Positions 35,815 to 46,754 are shown, numbered from the stretch's first letter. The stretch: 64,000 nt of DNA from Laburnicola sp. R22_1 (GCA_014281115.1 JACONQ010000013.1:2470501-2534500), one strand, 5' to 3'. Numbers and translations are program-made. The notes: generated from the letters alone by a model not told the origin.

Positions 35815-37606
35815 AGCTAGCGCATATAGTTCCTGCGCACAAAGGGTTCCTGCGCACCTCACCAAAACGCGTCACCTACACAAAACACGTCAGATTTCTC
35901 CACAACGCTCTTATAATTGCCATTGTGTACACATAGATTCAAGCGCTGCAGCTGCTGTAACTATAGTAGCTGTCTCTGAAGCGCTTACTATAGTAGATCT
36001 TTGCTACTAAGCTCCTACAGCCTCAGCTACGCGTATAGCCTCTACAATAGTCTCTACCTCTGCAAAGCGTCAATTTAGGTCTATTTGAACGCGCTTTCGA
36101 GGACGCTAAGAGCTAGTAGTCTGTAGATAATACTCAAGGCGTCTTTTCTCTAATTCTAGCCCTACAGCTCTAGCATTTGCAGCTGCTAGAGCCTTACCTG
36201 CTTTCTATAGGAGTAGCCAGGTCCTACAACCTAGATTCTCAACGCTCTAGACGTCGCGCTGCGCTATATAGAGATCGCGAGGGCCTTAAGGGGTTAAGAG
36301 GAAGCTCTAAGGCTGCTGCTAAGGCTGCTGCTAATGCGTAGGCGTAGTAGGCCTCTAGGAGACTTGCGACAAGCTAAGCACGTAATTAATGTTGAATGGG
36401 CAGATACCAGCAGCCTGCCAGCCAGCTCGAATCACACGCTCTATAAAGCCTTCCTCCCTAGCTTAATAATAGCAGGCAATAAAGCGCTCCTTCTTAACAG
36501 GTGCGGCGTCGTTAAGTGATGCAAGCTCCTGGATCTAGCGTTAGTAACTAGACTTGATAACAGAGAAAGGGGCGAGATCTAGAGGCTGTAGGACGTGCGA
36601 GGTATGCGCAGGTAGGTATAGGAGCTCTATTCAATGCTGTTTACAGAGCCATAGGAACTCTATATTAATATGGCTACCGTGGCCGTCAAGGATAAGGAGG
36701 CGGTACTAGCCATTACCTACAGCTGTCTTAGGTATAAATATGCGCTGCAGCCACTCAACACCTATTACTTTTAATGTCTATCCATTCTCTAAGGTTGTAT
36801 ACAGCCAGCTAGGTACGTAGGACAATAGGAACCAGGTAGTTTGTAGGCTCTGGCCTTTAAAAATAACCACGCAGCGTAGTTTCCGCCCTATCGCTAACAC
36901 ACACTCAATTATAGAGACCCACTCGCGATTCTCTAGAGACCGAATATAAGCCTTCTTTTTCTAACTACTAGAGAGTACTCTAGTGTTTGTACATACTCCT
37001 AGAGCAACACTAGTCTTATCCATATTGTATATATTCTCCGCCTGTATATTAAGCTGCTATTAAGTCTGCTCATAGCGCTCTAGGAACGCGCGCAACTACT
37101 CTAGAGTCGCTATATCAGCTCTCTAAGCCTTAAGCTTTCTACTAATAACTAAGGCGACGCGTGGCTGTCGCTTAATAAAGTGTAAGAGCTAGAGTTTACT
37201 AATAGGCTGACTATCGCCGTTCATACGTAGGATTTAATTGGCCATTTCTCGAGCGCAAGCGTGTAAGGGAGGGCAGGCGCGTGCGTCTTCTTTAAGGATC
37301 CAGTCTACTAGGAAGTCCTCTTATAGAGGAGTCGGCCGCTGCTAATGCTAATAGCTAAGCGCACTATTTGTTGCGCCATTAAGACAGTTGCGTAGTGTAG
37401 ACTTAGGGACCCTGTACGCCTTAGCTGCAGCCCTTTGGCTAGAAAAAATACCTATAGAGAGATTACAAAGAGCTCGCGATATAGCAGTCTCACAAGCATC
37501 TATTATTGCAGAGCGTTGTGGAGAAATCTAACGTGTTTTGTGCAGGTGTTGCGTTTTAGTAAGATGCGCAGGAACCCTATATGCGCAGGAACTATATGCG
37601 CTAGCT
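35815..37606 (-). mobile_element. pogo/Fot1-type element J with about 95-bp terminal repeats
   Basis: Ends begin AGCTAGCGCATATAGTTCC and contain GTTCCTGCGCAC at 35829 and 35846 (17-bp period). The right end (37510-37606) is the inverted counterpart. TA duplications at 35813-35814 and 37607-37608. Length 1792 bp. The first eight bases AGCTAGCG are shared with the element at 58226, its relative. Confidence 0.92.
35960..37510 (-). pseudogene. Family J/D pogo-type transposase pseudogene
   Basis: The minus strand reads, apart from stops, SQRAAAKAYRVPKSTLRN (psq-type helix-turn-helix), EDFLVDWILKEDARACPP (CENP-B-type helix-turn-helix), IYNMDKTSVALG with the first Asp near 37019, LLILDGHGSH (second Asp) and LQPLDLAPF (third), again with 35 residues between the last two. 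About a dozen TAG/TAA codons are scattered; most align with Gln in the sister copy at 58328-59279. Moderately RIP-mutated, inactive. Confidence 0.85.
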
Positions 37607-37608
37607 TA

Positions 37609-37699
37609 TACCTCCGAAATCTAAAGAGGCCTGGTATGTCGTAAGAGAACAGGGGAGAGATGCTAAGACGGCAACCTGCGGCGTTAACAAATAGATGTA
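37609..37699. other. Short spacer between elements J and B
   Basis: About 90 bp not belonging to either element. With elements B, M and A removed it would join directly to 44032, so it is the last piece of the ancestral locus upstream of the gene island. Confidence 0.6.
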
Positions 37700-39781
37700 A
37701 TGTATCTATACGCGTAATGCGCGGATTCGCGTGATGCGCGGGCAACACTAAAACGCCCTACTTTTAATACGCGACAACTCCATTAATATAGATCCAATTT
37801 AAGCGGCGATTAATAATATTAAATTAATAGAGCCAGACGAAATTTTCTTATACATAAAAACTGCTGCTAAATATAGTGTTATACAGTCTACATTAATCTA
37901 AAGACATTAAGGGATAACGCGTCCTACACAAGTTAAGAACTCTAGCTAGCAAAAGCTTACCCTATAGTAAGAGTAGAAGCTTATATAATATATTAAAAGA
38001 CTTATAAAAAGACATACACCTCTTACTAGAGAGATAATATAAAACTTTGCCTCTATAATAGTAAAAGAGCTAGTTAGCAAGAGCTAGATTACCCGCTTTA
38101 TTAACTAATACAGCATTTATCTTATCTTATAATAGATAGTTAGTATAGATAGTAATCGCTATAAAGCTAATTTAGTAGATAAATATTGCCTCTATTTCCA
38201 CCTTCTACACAGTAAAATTAATTAATATTAAATAGATTCTCGTTATACCTACAATATAGATAAGAAAGGCTTCCTAATTAGTATTATTAGTAGATTAAAA
38301 GGATATTTAGCAGACAAATATAGAAGAAGAAGGAGATTAAGATATCACTCTAGGATTGTAATCGCGCGTAGATTACGCTCCTAGCATATATCTGTGCTAA
38401 TAGATTAGCTTTGCTACTAAGCCTTATCTATAAGGCTGTTAATAAGAGCATATAATTAAGCTAGGTAGAGAATATAAAGGCAGGAGATTATAAAGTCTTT
38501 ATTACCTCATTATCCTCTAGCTAGACAAATAATAATATTAGGCTTGCCTAGCTTAAATAGATGTTTAATCGCTGTATAAGAGAGAAAACCTAACAATTAT
38601 ATTAACTCTTAATCCTAAATAGCTATGGCTCCTATATTACTATAGACTTTATTAACTACTATAATTAAAATAAAATCCTACTTACTATCCTGCCTTCTTA
38701 TTTAACTTATACGCTTTAGCTATTTAACGTTATAATATTTAAGTCTCTATTAATAGTCTACTTAATAGAACTATTAATATACCTCTATAGAAGTTAGGGT
38801 CTAGCTTCTATTACTAAAGGCGACTTCTTCCCCCTATTCTAGAATGCGTAGAAGACTTTCTTTAAAGAATTAACGATCCTTAGCTCTTTTAGGGCAATAG
38901 GCATATTATTACCTAATCTAAATATAAACCTTAATAGATTTACTAAATCTTAAAATTTAAAAAAAAACTCTTTATTATTACTTAGCAATTATAATTAAAG
39001 AAAGATAGATAGGCTTATACGCTCTATAGTTAAGGATTAGAGTAGTAGAAATATACAAAAGCTTTATTAATTACTTTACCACCTATCTGTCTAAAATAAG
39101 CTACTTAAGCATAAAATAGATAGGATTAAGTAGGCACTATCTATTAAGGAGAAGCGCAGAAAGAAGGACAAGACTCTAGATCTCTAATAGCATTAGAAGT
39201 ATTATAGTAAAGCAGTCTTCTAGTTACTAAGAAAGCTAAAGGAGGCACGTGTTCGTTAATCTATTAAGGAGTAGGAGGAGAAGTAGTAGTAGCTTTAAAA
39301 AGTAGAGATAGTAGAGCTAAAGAAGGCAGCTAAGTTATATAAGAAGAAGATCTAGTAGGAGAAGCGTGTTGCGCGAGAGGCAGCTAAGGAGGCAAAAGAG
39401 AAAGAGAGAGCTAAAAAGGCAGCTTAGCGCGCTGCCTAGAAGTCTGCCTATAACGCAGAAAAGGCTCTACAAATATCCTAAAAAAGTAAAAGAAAGGCCT
39501 CTTAGCCATCTTTATAAAGCAGAAAGTGTTAAAAACGTCTTATTAATACTGCAGATATTGGAGAGGCCTTAGAGGGCGCATCTGCTATCCTAACCAAATC
39601 TATACGCCGCAGCTATAACGTTAAGCTTCTAAATAGATTTAAATAGTATAAATAAATTGCAGCTATTAACTTACTACCCTGCAAGAAAATCTCGTAATAA
39701 TATTAATTATAGGTGGTTCTATAGCCTCGTTTTTAATAAAGCGTTTTTGGTGTTGCCTGCGCATTACACGCACGGACACGT
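37700..39781 (+). mobile_element. pogo/Fot1-type element B (RIP-mutated)
   Basis: Left end ATGTATCTATACGCG after TA (37698-37699). The terminal repeat has CGCGTAATGCGCG and CGCGTGATGCGCG 17 bp apart (37711, 37728). The right end ..CACGGACACGT precedes TA at 39782-39783, which is also the left TA of element M. Confidence 0.88.
37798..39640 (+). pseudogene. Transposase pseudogene of element B
   Basis: The start codon is mutated (ATA at 37798 where sister copies have ATG GCT CC). Blocks YNIDKKGFLI near 38245-38280, the WTNNN..LAWL block near 38520-38560, and the lysine/arginine-rich coiled-coil tail (39120-39500) are clear. Multiple TAG/TAA. Sister of 39937-41796 and 61179-63048. Confidence 0.8.
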
Positions 39782-39783
39782 TA

Positions 39784-41897
39784 ATGTGTCTATGCGTGTG
39801 CCGAGCCACTTCGCGTGACGAGCCACCCAACACCATAACAGCTTATGCAAAAATGAAGCTATAGAGCCACCCACAATTAATATTATTACAGGATTTTCTA
39901 GAGAGGCACTAAATAGATCCTTGCAATTAATTTGCACTATTTATATCTGTCTAGAAGCTTAATATTGCGGCCGCGACGTGTAGAGACAGTTGGGGCAGCA
40001 GATACGCCCTCTAAGGACTTCTTAATATCTAAAGCATCAACAATACGTTTCTAACGTTTTCTGCTCTATAGAGATGGCTAAGAGGCCTTCCTCTTACCCT
40101 TTTTAGATAACTGTAGAGCTTTTTTTGCGTCGCGGGCAGACTTCTGGGCAGCGCGCTAAGCTGCCTTTTTAGCTCTCTCCTTCTCTCTTGCCTCCTTCGC
40201 TGCCTCTCGCGCAGCACGCTTTTTCTGCTAGATTTTCTCCTTATATAGTCTAGCTGCCTTCTTTAGCTCTGCTGTCTCTGCTTTTTAAAGCTGCTGCTCC
40301 TTATCCTCCTACTTCTTAATAGATTAACAGATACGTGCCTCTCTTACCTTCCTAGGTAACTAGAACACTAACCCACTGTGATACTCCTTGCGCTATTAGA
40401 GATCTAGAGCTTTGCCCTTCTTCTTACGCTTCTGCTTTGTAGACAGTGCCTTTCTAAGTCTATTAATATTGTGGTGAAGTAGCTTATTTTAAACAGATAG
40501 ATGGTGGAGCAATTAACGAAGCTTCTAGGTATACTTACTACTCTAATACTTAACTGCAGAGCGTACGAGCCTATCCACATTTCTTTAATTATGATTGCTT
40601 AGTAGGGATGAGGAGCTTTCTCTTAATTCTTAAGATCTAGTGAATCTATCGAGGATTGGATTAGAATTAGGTGGTAATATGCCTGTTGCTCTAAAAAAGC
40701 TAAGGATTGTTAATTCCTTAAAAGAGGCCTATCATGCCTTCCAGAATAGTGGGAAGAAATTGCCCTTCTTAATAGAAACTAGGCCTTGGCCTACGTTAAG
40801 GTATTTTAAGAGCTTGGCTAGGTAGGCAGTTAATAAAGGCTTAAATATTGCAACGTTAAGTAGCTAAAGCGTATAAGTTAAATAAGGAGGCAGGATAGTA
40901 AGCAGGATCCTATGCTTATTACAGTAGTCGATAAAATCCATTATAATATAGAATCTATAGCTGTCTAGAATTAGGAGCCAATATACTCGTCGAGTCTTCT
41001 CTTTTGTACAGCGATCGAATACCTATTTAAGCTAGACAAGACTAATATCGTTATTTATCCAGCCAGAGGGTAATAAGATAATAAAGACTTTATATTCTCC
41101 TGCCTTAATGTCTTCTACCTAGGCTAATTAGATGCCTTTGTTGGCAGCCTTATAGATTAGGCTAGAAGGCAGAGCAGATCTATCGGCGCATATATATGCT
41201 AGGAGCGTAATCCACGCGCAGTTTCTATCCTAGAGTAATACCCTAACCTCCTTCTTCTTCCACATTTGTTAGCTAAATATTCTCTTTAATCTGCTAATAA
41301 CACTAATTATAAAGCCTTTCTTATCCATATTATAGGTATAACAAGGATCTATTTAATATTGATTAATCTTGTTATATAGGAGCTAAAAGTAGAGGCGATA
41401 TTTATCCCCTAAATTAGCTTTGTGGCGATTGCTATCTATGCTAACTATCTATTACGAGATAAGATAAATGCTGTGTTAGTTAATAAAGCGGGTAACTCAG
41501 CTCTTACTAACTACCTCCTTGGCTACTATAGAGGCGAAATTTCGTACCATGTCTCTAGTAGGTGGTATATGTCTCTCTGTGAGTCCTTTAATATATTTTA
41601 CAAGCTCCTGCTCTTGCTATAGGTTAAGTTTCTGCTAGTTAATATTCTTGGCTTTATTTAGTGCCTGAACGCGCTTGTGTTTTTAGGATAACGTAGTTTA
41701 ATCTACACTATAGGTGGCAGTAATATTTCTGTACGAAAATAATTCCCCTAGATTTAAAGATTTAATAGCTGCAATCGCATCCTTAATTGCCCCCATATTG
41801 GTGGAGTTATGACGCGTCAAATTTAGGCGATTATTTAGCGTTTTGGTGTTGGGTGGCTCGGCACGCGAAGTGGCTCGGCACGCGCACAGACACGTTA
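39784..41897 (-). mobile_element. pogo/Fot1-type element M
   Basis: Terminal repeats contain GTGGCTCGGCACGCG at 41853 and 41870 (17-bp period) with the inverted counterpart at 39790-39835. The left TA (39782-39783) is shared with element B and the right TA (41898-41899) with element A. Length 2114 bp. Confidence 0.88.
39937..41796 (-). pseudogene. Transposase pseudogene of element M
   Basis: Starts ATG at 41794-41796 (MGAIKDAIAAIKS) and ends with the conserved RGRNIKLLDRYK-stop at 39937-39939. It keeps the first catalytic block near 41325 and the lysine-rich tail; several nonsense codons are present. The group is the same as element B, but the terminal repeats differ in sequence. Confidence 0.82.
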
Positions 41898-41986
41898 TCG
41901 TGTTTGATCACGTAATGCACGCTATCGCGTAATGCACGCGCCCCACCAAAATCGCGAAATATTCAACCCACCATAACTCCACCAAT

Positions 41987-43528
41987 ATGGCTCCAATCGA
42001 CGAGGCTCTTGCGGCAATCGAATCGCTAAAACTAGGAGAACATTTTACGTATACAGAAATTGCCAAAAGATTCGGGGTTAGCTGGTCAACTCTGTCGCGG
42101 CGCGCGCGTAGTAAAACTCTATCGATGGCGCGTAAGCTCGAAAATCAACAAATGCTCAACGCTACGCAGGAAGCAACGCTCGTACAGTATATTCAAGACC
42201 TCTTAGCGCGAGGGCTACCTCCTACAAGCTATATGATACGAAACTTCGCGTCAGAAATAGCTGGAAAATACGTTGGGACTTGCTGGCCGTCGCGCTTTAT
42301 TGAGCGCCACAAACTCGACTTAATATCGCGATGGACATCCAGCATTGACGCCTCACGCCGCAGAGCTGATTTGGCCTTTAAGTACGCGCTGTACTTCAAG
42401 CTATTAGCTAAAAAAATTGAGCAATATAACGTTGACGCACCCCATATTTACAATATGGATAAGAAGGGATTTCTTATTGGAATCCTCTCTAAATCGAAGC
42501 GCGTCTTTTCTCGCGAGCAATACGAGCGTGGGAAGTTCAAATCAATGCTCCAGGACGGCAATCGCGAGTGGATAACTTCAGTAGCCTGTATTTGCGCCGA
42601 CGGCTCTACCCTCACACCTGCCCTCATTTATCAGGCAGCCTCTGGCAACGTACAAGACACCTGGCTCCAGGATTTCAACCCTGAAATCCACAAGGCTTTT
42701 TTCTCCTCCTCGCCCTCAGGATGGACCAATAACGATATCGGGCTCAGCTGGCTCAAACAGGTGTTTAACCGCGAGACGAAAGCAAAGGCAAGGACGTCGT
42801 ACCGCCTCTTGATCGTTGATGGGCATGGATCTCACGTAACAAAGGATTTTATCGATTTCTGCGACGCCAATAAGATCCTGCTGGCAATATTTCCGCCTCA
42901 CAGCACCCATACGCTTCAGCCGCTGGATGTGGGCGTCTTCGGGCCTCTCGCGAGCGCGTACAGCAACGGCCTCGCGAGCTTTATAGACGCCTGCCAGGGC
43001 CTCTCCAGCATTACAAAGAGGGACTTTTTCAGGATATTCTGGGCCGCCTGGGAGCGCGCGCTAACGTCAGCAACGGTCCTTAAGGCCTTTAAGGCTACTG
43101 GGATCGTGCCCTTAGATCCCGACAGGATCCTCAAGCGATTTGAAACTCGCGAGCCTGAGCGCCCCAGCTCAAGCGAGAGCAGCACGTTGGTCCTTAGCGC
43201 CAGCGACTGGCGTAAAATCGAGGGCTTATTACGTCAAGTTGTTGGAGATATTTACGAGTCTCAGGCTGCCAAACTCTCGCGTACGCTCCACTCGATTTCA
43301 GCGAAAAATCAGATCCTTAAGCACGAAAATACTCAGCTCAAAGAGACCCTCGTTAACGAGCGCAAGCGCCGCCAGCGGGGTAAGGCCCTGGCGCTCGAGA
43401 CGCCGGAGGATTACAACAGTGGCGCGATTTTCTGGTCGCCAGCTAAGGTCCAGAGGGCTCGCGACTGGCAGGCACAAAAGGACGCGGAGGAGAAGGAGAT
43501 ACAGCTTCAAAAGGACATCCAGTCCTAG
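41987..43528 (+). CDS. Fot1/pogo-type DD35D transposase, C-terminally truncated by nonsense mutation
   Basis: 513 codons open from ATG 41987. Residues 1-50 form a psq-type helix-turn-helix (..TYTEIAKRFGVSWSTLSRR), 60-115 a CENP-B-type DNA-binding domain, and 150-380 the DDE domain: Asp158 (YNMDKKGF), Asp278 (LLIVDGHGSH) and Asp314 (LQPLDVG), 35 residues apart. The rest is a charged coiled-coil-like tail. The stop at 43526-43528 is TAG where the sister copy has CAG (2306-2308). The frame continues to a natural stop at 43865-43867 with two more TAA codons (at 43598 and 43643) that also fit CAA-to-TAA. The natural length would be 626 aa. All known catalytic residues are retained, so activity of the truncated protein cannot be excluded. 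Confidence 0.92.
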   Translation: MAPIDEALAAIESLKLGEHFTYTEIAKRFGVSWSTLSRRARSKTLSMARKLENQQMLNATQEATLVQYIQDLLARGLPPTSYMIRNFASEIAGKYVGTCWPSRFIERHKLDLISRWTSSIDASRRRADLAFKYALYFKLLAKKIEQYNVDAPHIYNMDKKGFLIGILSKSKRVFSREQYERGKFKSMLQDGNREWITSVACICADGSTLTPALIYQAASGNVQDTWLQDFNPEIHKAFFSSSPSGWTNNDIGLSWLKQVFNRETKAKARTSYRLLIVDGHGSHVTKDFIDFCDANKILLAIFPPHSTHTLQPLDVGVFGPLASAYSNGLASFIDACQGLSSITKRDFFRIFWAAWERALTSATVLKAFKATGIVPLDPDRILKRFETREPERPSSSESSTLVLSASDWRKIEGLLRQVVGDIYESQAAKLSRTLHSISAKNQILKHENTQLKETLVNERKRRQRGKALALETPEDYNSGAIFWSPAKVQRARDWQAQKDAEEKEIQLQKDIQS

Positions 43529-43867
43529 CTTAGAGAGCAGAGCAAGCTTGAAAAGCAAGCCCTCTTGCAACAGCGACGCCTTAAAAAGGCTCAGGCTTAA
43601 GTAGAGCGCGCTCGCGAGCGCGAGCTGAAGGCTATTAAAGCTTAAGAAAAGCGAGAGGCCCGCGCAATTGAAAAACAACTCCGCGATGAGCTTAAAGCTT
43701 CCCAAAAGGGTAATCAACATAGCCTTAAGCCTCCAGCAAAAAATCCAAAGGATATTGAGCTTGTACAGCCTGAGTTACAGCCTGTCAAAGTTGACGAGCC
43801 CGAGATGCCCGAGATCGCGCCCACGACGCGCACACGTCAAATACGCCTCCCAGAGCGCTACAGGTAG
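43529..43867 (+). pseudogene. Detached C-terminal tail of the family A transposase
   Basis: In-frame continuation after the premature TAG. It is an Arg/Lys/Glu/Gln-rich coiled coil, then a Pro-rich stretch ending LPERYR-stop. Two further nonsense codons occur. The tail is outside the catalytic domain; its function in this family is not known to me. Confidence 0.8.
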
Positions 43868-44166
43868 CCAATAGAAGGGCTATATTTGTTAAATAAGCTC
43901 TTCTGATTATTACTCTAGAAAATCCGACGATTTTACAATATATACAAGCTGTACAGCTTCAAGTTGTGGATGGGCGGAAATTGCCGAAAACGTGCATTAC
44001 GCGATAGCGTGCATTACGTGATCAAACACGATATAGAACGACAACCACTCGGTGGAACCTTACGAAAATCTAGAAACATAGACTCAGATAGGTATAAGAT
44101 ATTTGTGTATCATTCAAAGTGCTATATATTTATTGGGAGAAATTCGGAGAGGATTTTCCTCACAAA

Positions 44167-45106
44167 ATGTCTGGGTACACCGTGCGTCTCGCGACCCAGG
44201 GACACACCTTAGTACTTCGATGCTGGTTCCGTCGCGTTCTGGCACTCTACTGGTGGTGATGAGCTGAAGCAGACAGCTGGTCCGTTCGATGCCAGCACCT
44301 CTTCCAATGGTGCGGACTGGCATCTTGGTGTGCTGAGGCTGCCGGGCAACGCCGACAAGGACGGTGCTGAGGACTGGTTCTTCAGCGGTGTATACATTGA
44401 GGATGGTGAGCTTACTACCAAGGTCGGTAGTGGAGCTGCTGGTGCGGCCCCGGAGAAGCCTGCTGCCAGTGCTGCTGATCCCTCCAAGGTTGCTTCCTCT
44501 GCTGCTCCTGCTGCTACTTCTTCCAAGGCTGCTGTTGCTCCGGCCTCCTCGAGCGCTGCGGCTGTTGACGCCCCTGCTCCTTCCTCAAGCGCTGCGGCTG
44601 TTGACGCCCCTGCTCCTTCCTCAAGCGCTGCGGCTGTTGACGCCCCTGCTCCTTCCTCAAGCGCTGCGGCTGTTGACGCCCCTGCTCCTTCCTCAAGCGC
44701 TGCGGCTGTTGACGCCCCTGCTCCTTCCTCAAGCGCTGCGGCTGTTGACGCCCCTGCTCCTTCCTCAAGCGCTGCGGCTGTTGACGCCCCTGCTCCTTCC
44801 TCAAGCGCTGCGGCTGTTGACGCCCCTGCTCCTTCCTCAAGCGCTGCCGTTGTTGAGACTCCCGTCGCTTCCTCCACTGCCGCTGCTTCTTCCGTCGCTG
44901 CTCCCGTAGAGACCCCAGCTGCTTCCTCTTCTGCTGCTGCTGCTTCCAGCGCTGCTCCCGTCGAGGCTCCCGCTGCTTCTTCTACCTCCGCTGCCGCTCC
45001 TGTTGCGACACCCACTGCTGGAGCTGGCTCTGACGCCAAGCTTCCCGAGGAGTTCACCATCAGCCAGTTCGTCGCTTGGCTCAAGGCTAAGACTGGCAAG
45101 AACTAA
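44167..45106 (+). CDS. Ala/Pro/Ser-rich repeat protein of unknown function (5' end uncertain)
   Basis: One frame is open from 44213 to TAA at 45104-45106. It encodes an N-terminal part of about 75 residues rich in aromatic and Gly residues (YFDAGSVAFWHSTGGDELKQ..WFFSGVYIEDG), an AP/S-rich linker with eight identical 12-residue repeats (SSSAAAVDAPAP) plus divergent ones, and a hydrophobic C-terminus (FTISQFVAWLKAKTGKN). No signal peptide or membrane segment is visible. The best start is ATG 44167 with a good context (CACAAAATG), giving MSGYTVRLATQGHT. That frame joins the main one only if one base near 44212 is extra, or if a 31-nt GT..AG intron (44182-44212) is spliced, which would be unusually short. 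So this is either a frameshifted gene or one with a misjudged 5' exon. Element A sits directly upstream. Confidence 0.6.
44546..44833 (+). repeat. Coding minisatellite, 8 x 36 bp
   Basis: Eight almost identical 36-bp units, each encoding SSSAAAVDAPAP. A ninth unit (44834-44869) is diverged (AAVVETPVA). Only the first unit differs synonymously (TCGAGC for TCAAGC), so the array was recently homogenised. Confidence 0.97.
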
Positions 45107-45377
45107 GCACATGTTCTGTGGGTTCAGCTCGAGTAGCCAGCCATTTAGCAACCCATACATTCTTGTAAATATCCTTTATACTTGTTGGCTGTAGCAACAT
45201 AGTGTTCGCAATTCTCATTTTACACTTTGCTGCTAAAAAATGATAGATGTTAATACCCAAGTCCTAGGTTGGCCCAGTCTTTGGACACTCGTCAACAAGT
45301 CTCTTATATCATCAGATTTACACCTCACTCTTTCCACTAGATGCTTCTCCCTTCTTTCTTTATTATCTCTGACGCTA
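45107..45377. other. 3' flank of the repeat-protein gene
   Basis: Contains TTGTAAATATCC shortly after the stop, which could be its 3' processing region. No gene seen. Confidence 0.35.
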
Positions 45378-45491
45378 TTACTGCTCAATTACTTCCGTTG
45401 CATTGAAAAGATCATACGCCAATGCATCCTTATTCAAACCCCACACGAATACACTATCAAGGCCTCCATCCTGCATAATGACCTTCATCTT
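45378..45491 (-). pseudogene. C-terminal scrap of a GH18 chitinase
   Basis: The minus strand has an open stretch reading KMKVIMQDGGLDSVFVWGLN, then KDALAYDLFNATEVIEQ and TAA (45378-45380). This is the usual end of fungal GH18 chitinases (..K...I...GLGGVF.WGL..D) and is paralogous to the same segment of the remnant at 48432-48925. Nothing upstream could be joined to it, although a Cys-containing minus-strand open stretch lies at 45667-45900. Confidence 0.6.
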
Positions 45492-46740
45492 CATATATGG
45501 AGACTAGTGCATGCGGAGAGACCAACGCCTCCCCGCACATCTTGTTACAGGCAGAGAAGAAAGTCAAGTGTCGAGCTAATGCGGAGTGCTTCGACCCGCG
45601 GTTTACGATATCTCATCAATCTAGAGTTTCGCCGAACTGCGCATGACTGCAGAAGATGGAGAAGAACTAGTAAGATAGCGGTTTCAAATCGTTGCACTCG
45701 TCCGAAGAGTGGTGGAGATAAGTCATCGTGTTGCAGACGTTGACCATCGGGACAATGTCGGTTTTTGCTATCCAGAGGCTTGGCGGTGAAGACAAGACTT
45801 CTATAGGTTCTAGCCCGGGGTAGTGTGAACGGCAAATGTTGTTTTCATGGTCTGCGCATGGACCGAATCTACCGTGGGTCTCGTTGACCACTTCTTTCCT
45901 GGCTTTGCAAGTGCCGAATTAATCGGACCTTCTTAGTCCGCCTCGCACTCGCGCTGTGGGAATTTGGCCAGGTCTCCAGCATGAACCCGGGATACCGTTG
46001 CTTACCTTGCAGATACTCGTCAGCCAAATGTAACGACCTCAGTTTCATCAGCCTTATCACTCACAATACGAGGACGTATCTCAAGCAGTACTATACCCTT
46101 CCCCCAACTTGGCTGCATATGTGGTTTTTCTTTTAAGGAAAGAAAATCCCCGAAACGTTTCGAAAAAGTTGTTGACGACATTTCCAAGGTCCGGAGAGGT
46201 TGTCCCCAAGGTCATTGAAGCGCCTTTACGAACTTGTACTGTGCACTTTACTGTTCTTTTCCTTGGGTCTGAGATGTGGCGTTTGGCCTCTTTACTGCGT
46301 ACCATACTGCGTTACTCTACTACAGCCTTCTGGGATCTGCATAGGCATCGACTCCAGTCATTCACGACGAGCAGGATCTGCGTATCTAGGTAGGGATCGA
46401 TTCTAGTCATACACCACGAACAGAATCTCCGAAACGCGGCCTTGCTCAGGCAAGGCAGGGTGCGCAAAGACCTGTTACATGGCACGCAGCGAATGGAAGC
46501 CAGAGGATAGAGCAAACCACGATATGAGCCCAAACCGGGGAGGAGGGTGTAACGGTCCGTCAACATCATCTGATATGTGCATAGTAATTCGGACTTACCG
46601 AGGGTTTAGAAGCCCCACAATCAATGATCTGGATTCACCGTCCGGGGTCGCTCAGGAAGACCAAGCATCAATTCTCGGTGGATGGTAGAGTCGCACCTAC
46701 AGCTGCCGCCGGTATCCGGTGCTAGAGCAGTGTCAATGGA
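45492..46740. other. Non-repetitive stretch without a recognisable gene
   Basis: Balanced composition, several overlapping short frames on both strands, none recognised. 45667-45900 (minus) encodes a frame with several Cys (..GPCADHENNICRSHY..) that may belong to the decayed chitinase gene. The right part contains the promoter of the dioxygenase gene. Confidence 0.4.
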
Positions 46741-46746
46741 TATGTG

Positions 46747-46754
46747 TATATAAG
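46747..46754 (+). promoter_or_regulatory. TATA box of the dioxygenase gene
   Basis: TATATAAG lies 190 bp before the proposed ATG at 46937. It is followed by a pyrimidine- and A-rich leader (CATCTTCTCCAAACGCTCTC) typical of fungal 5' untranslated regions. Confidence 0.6.

Larger units (their letters stand above)
41900..44031 (+). mobile_element. pogo/Fot1-type element, family A copy 2 (best preserved)
   Basis: Perfect 41-bp inverted terminal repeats (41900-41940 and 43991-44031) begin TCGTGTTTGATCACG. CGTAATGCACG occurs at 41913 and 41930 (17-bp period). TA duplications at 41898-41899 and 44032-44033. Length 2132 bp. Perfect terminal repeats and a largely open transposase mark it as the youngest pogo-type element here. 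It lies 135 bp upstream of the putative start of the next gene. Confidence 0.95.

Noticed and set aside
39366..39572. Arg/Leu-rich frame in element B and its counterpart at 40029-40217 in element M as a conserved small gene
   Set aside because: Both are shifted frames over the lysine-rich coiled-coil tail of the transposases; conservation follows from the true frame.
44182..44212. 31-nt GT..AG intron in the repeat-protein gene
   Set aside because: It would join the frames but is shorter than introns normally spliced in filamentous fungi; kept only as an alternative to a frameshift.
44364..44909. Leu/Pro-rich open frame, and Gln/Arg- and Gly/Ala-rich frames on the other strand, overlapping the repeat protein
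   Set aside because: A 36-bp repeat (multiple of three) opens all frames at once; only the 44213-45106 frame continues into non-repetitive coding sequence on both sides.
46081..46406. Short frames on both strands upstream of the dioxygenase gene
   Set aside because: They overlap each other, have no recognisable domain, and lie just upstream of the TATA box and leader.
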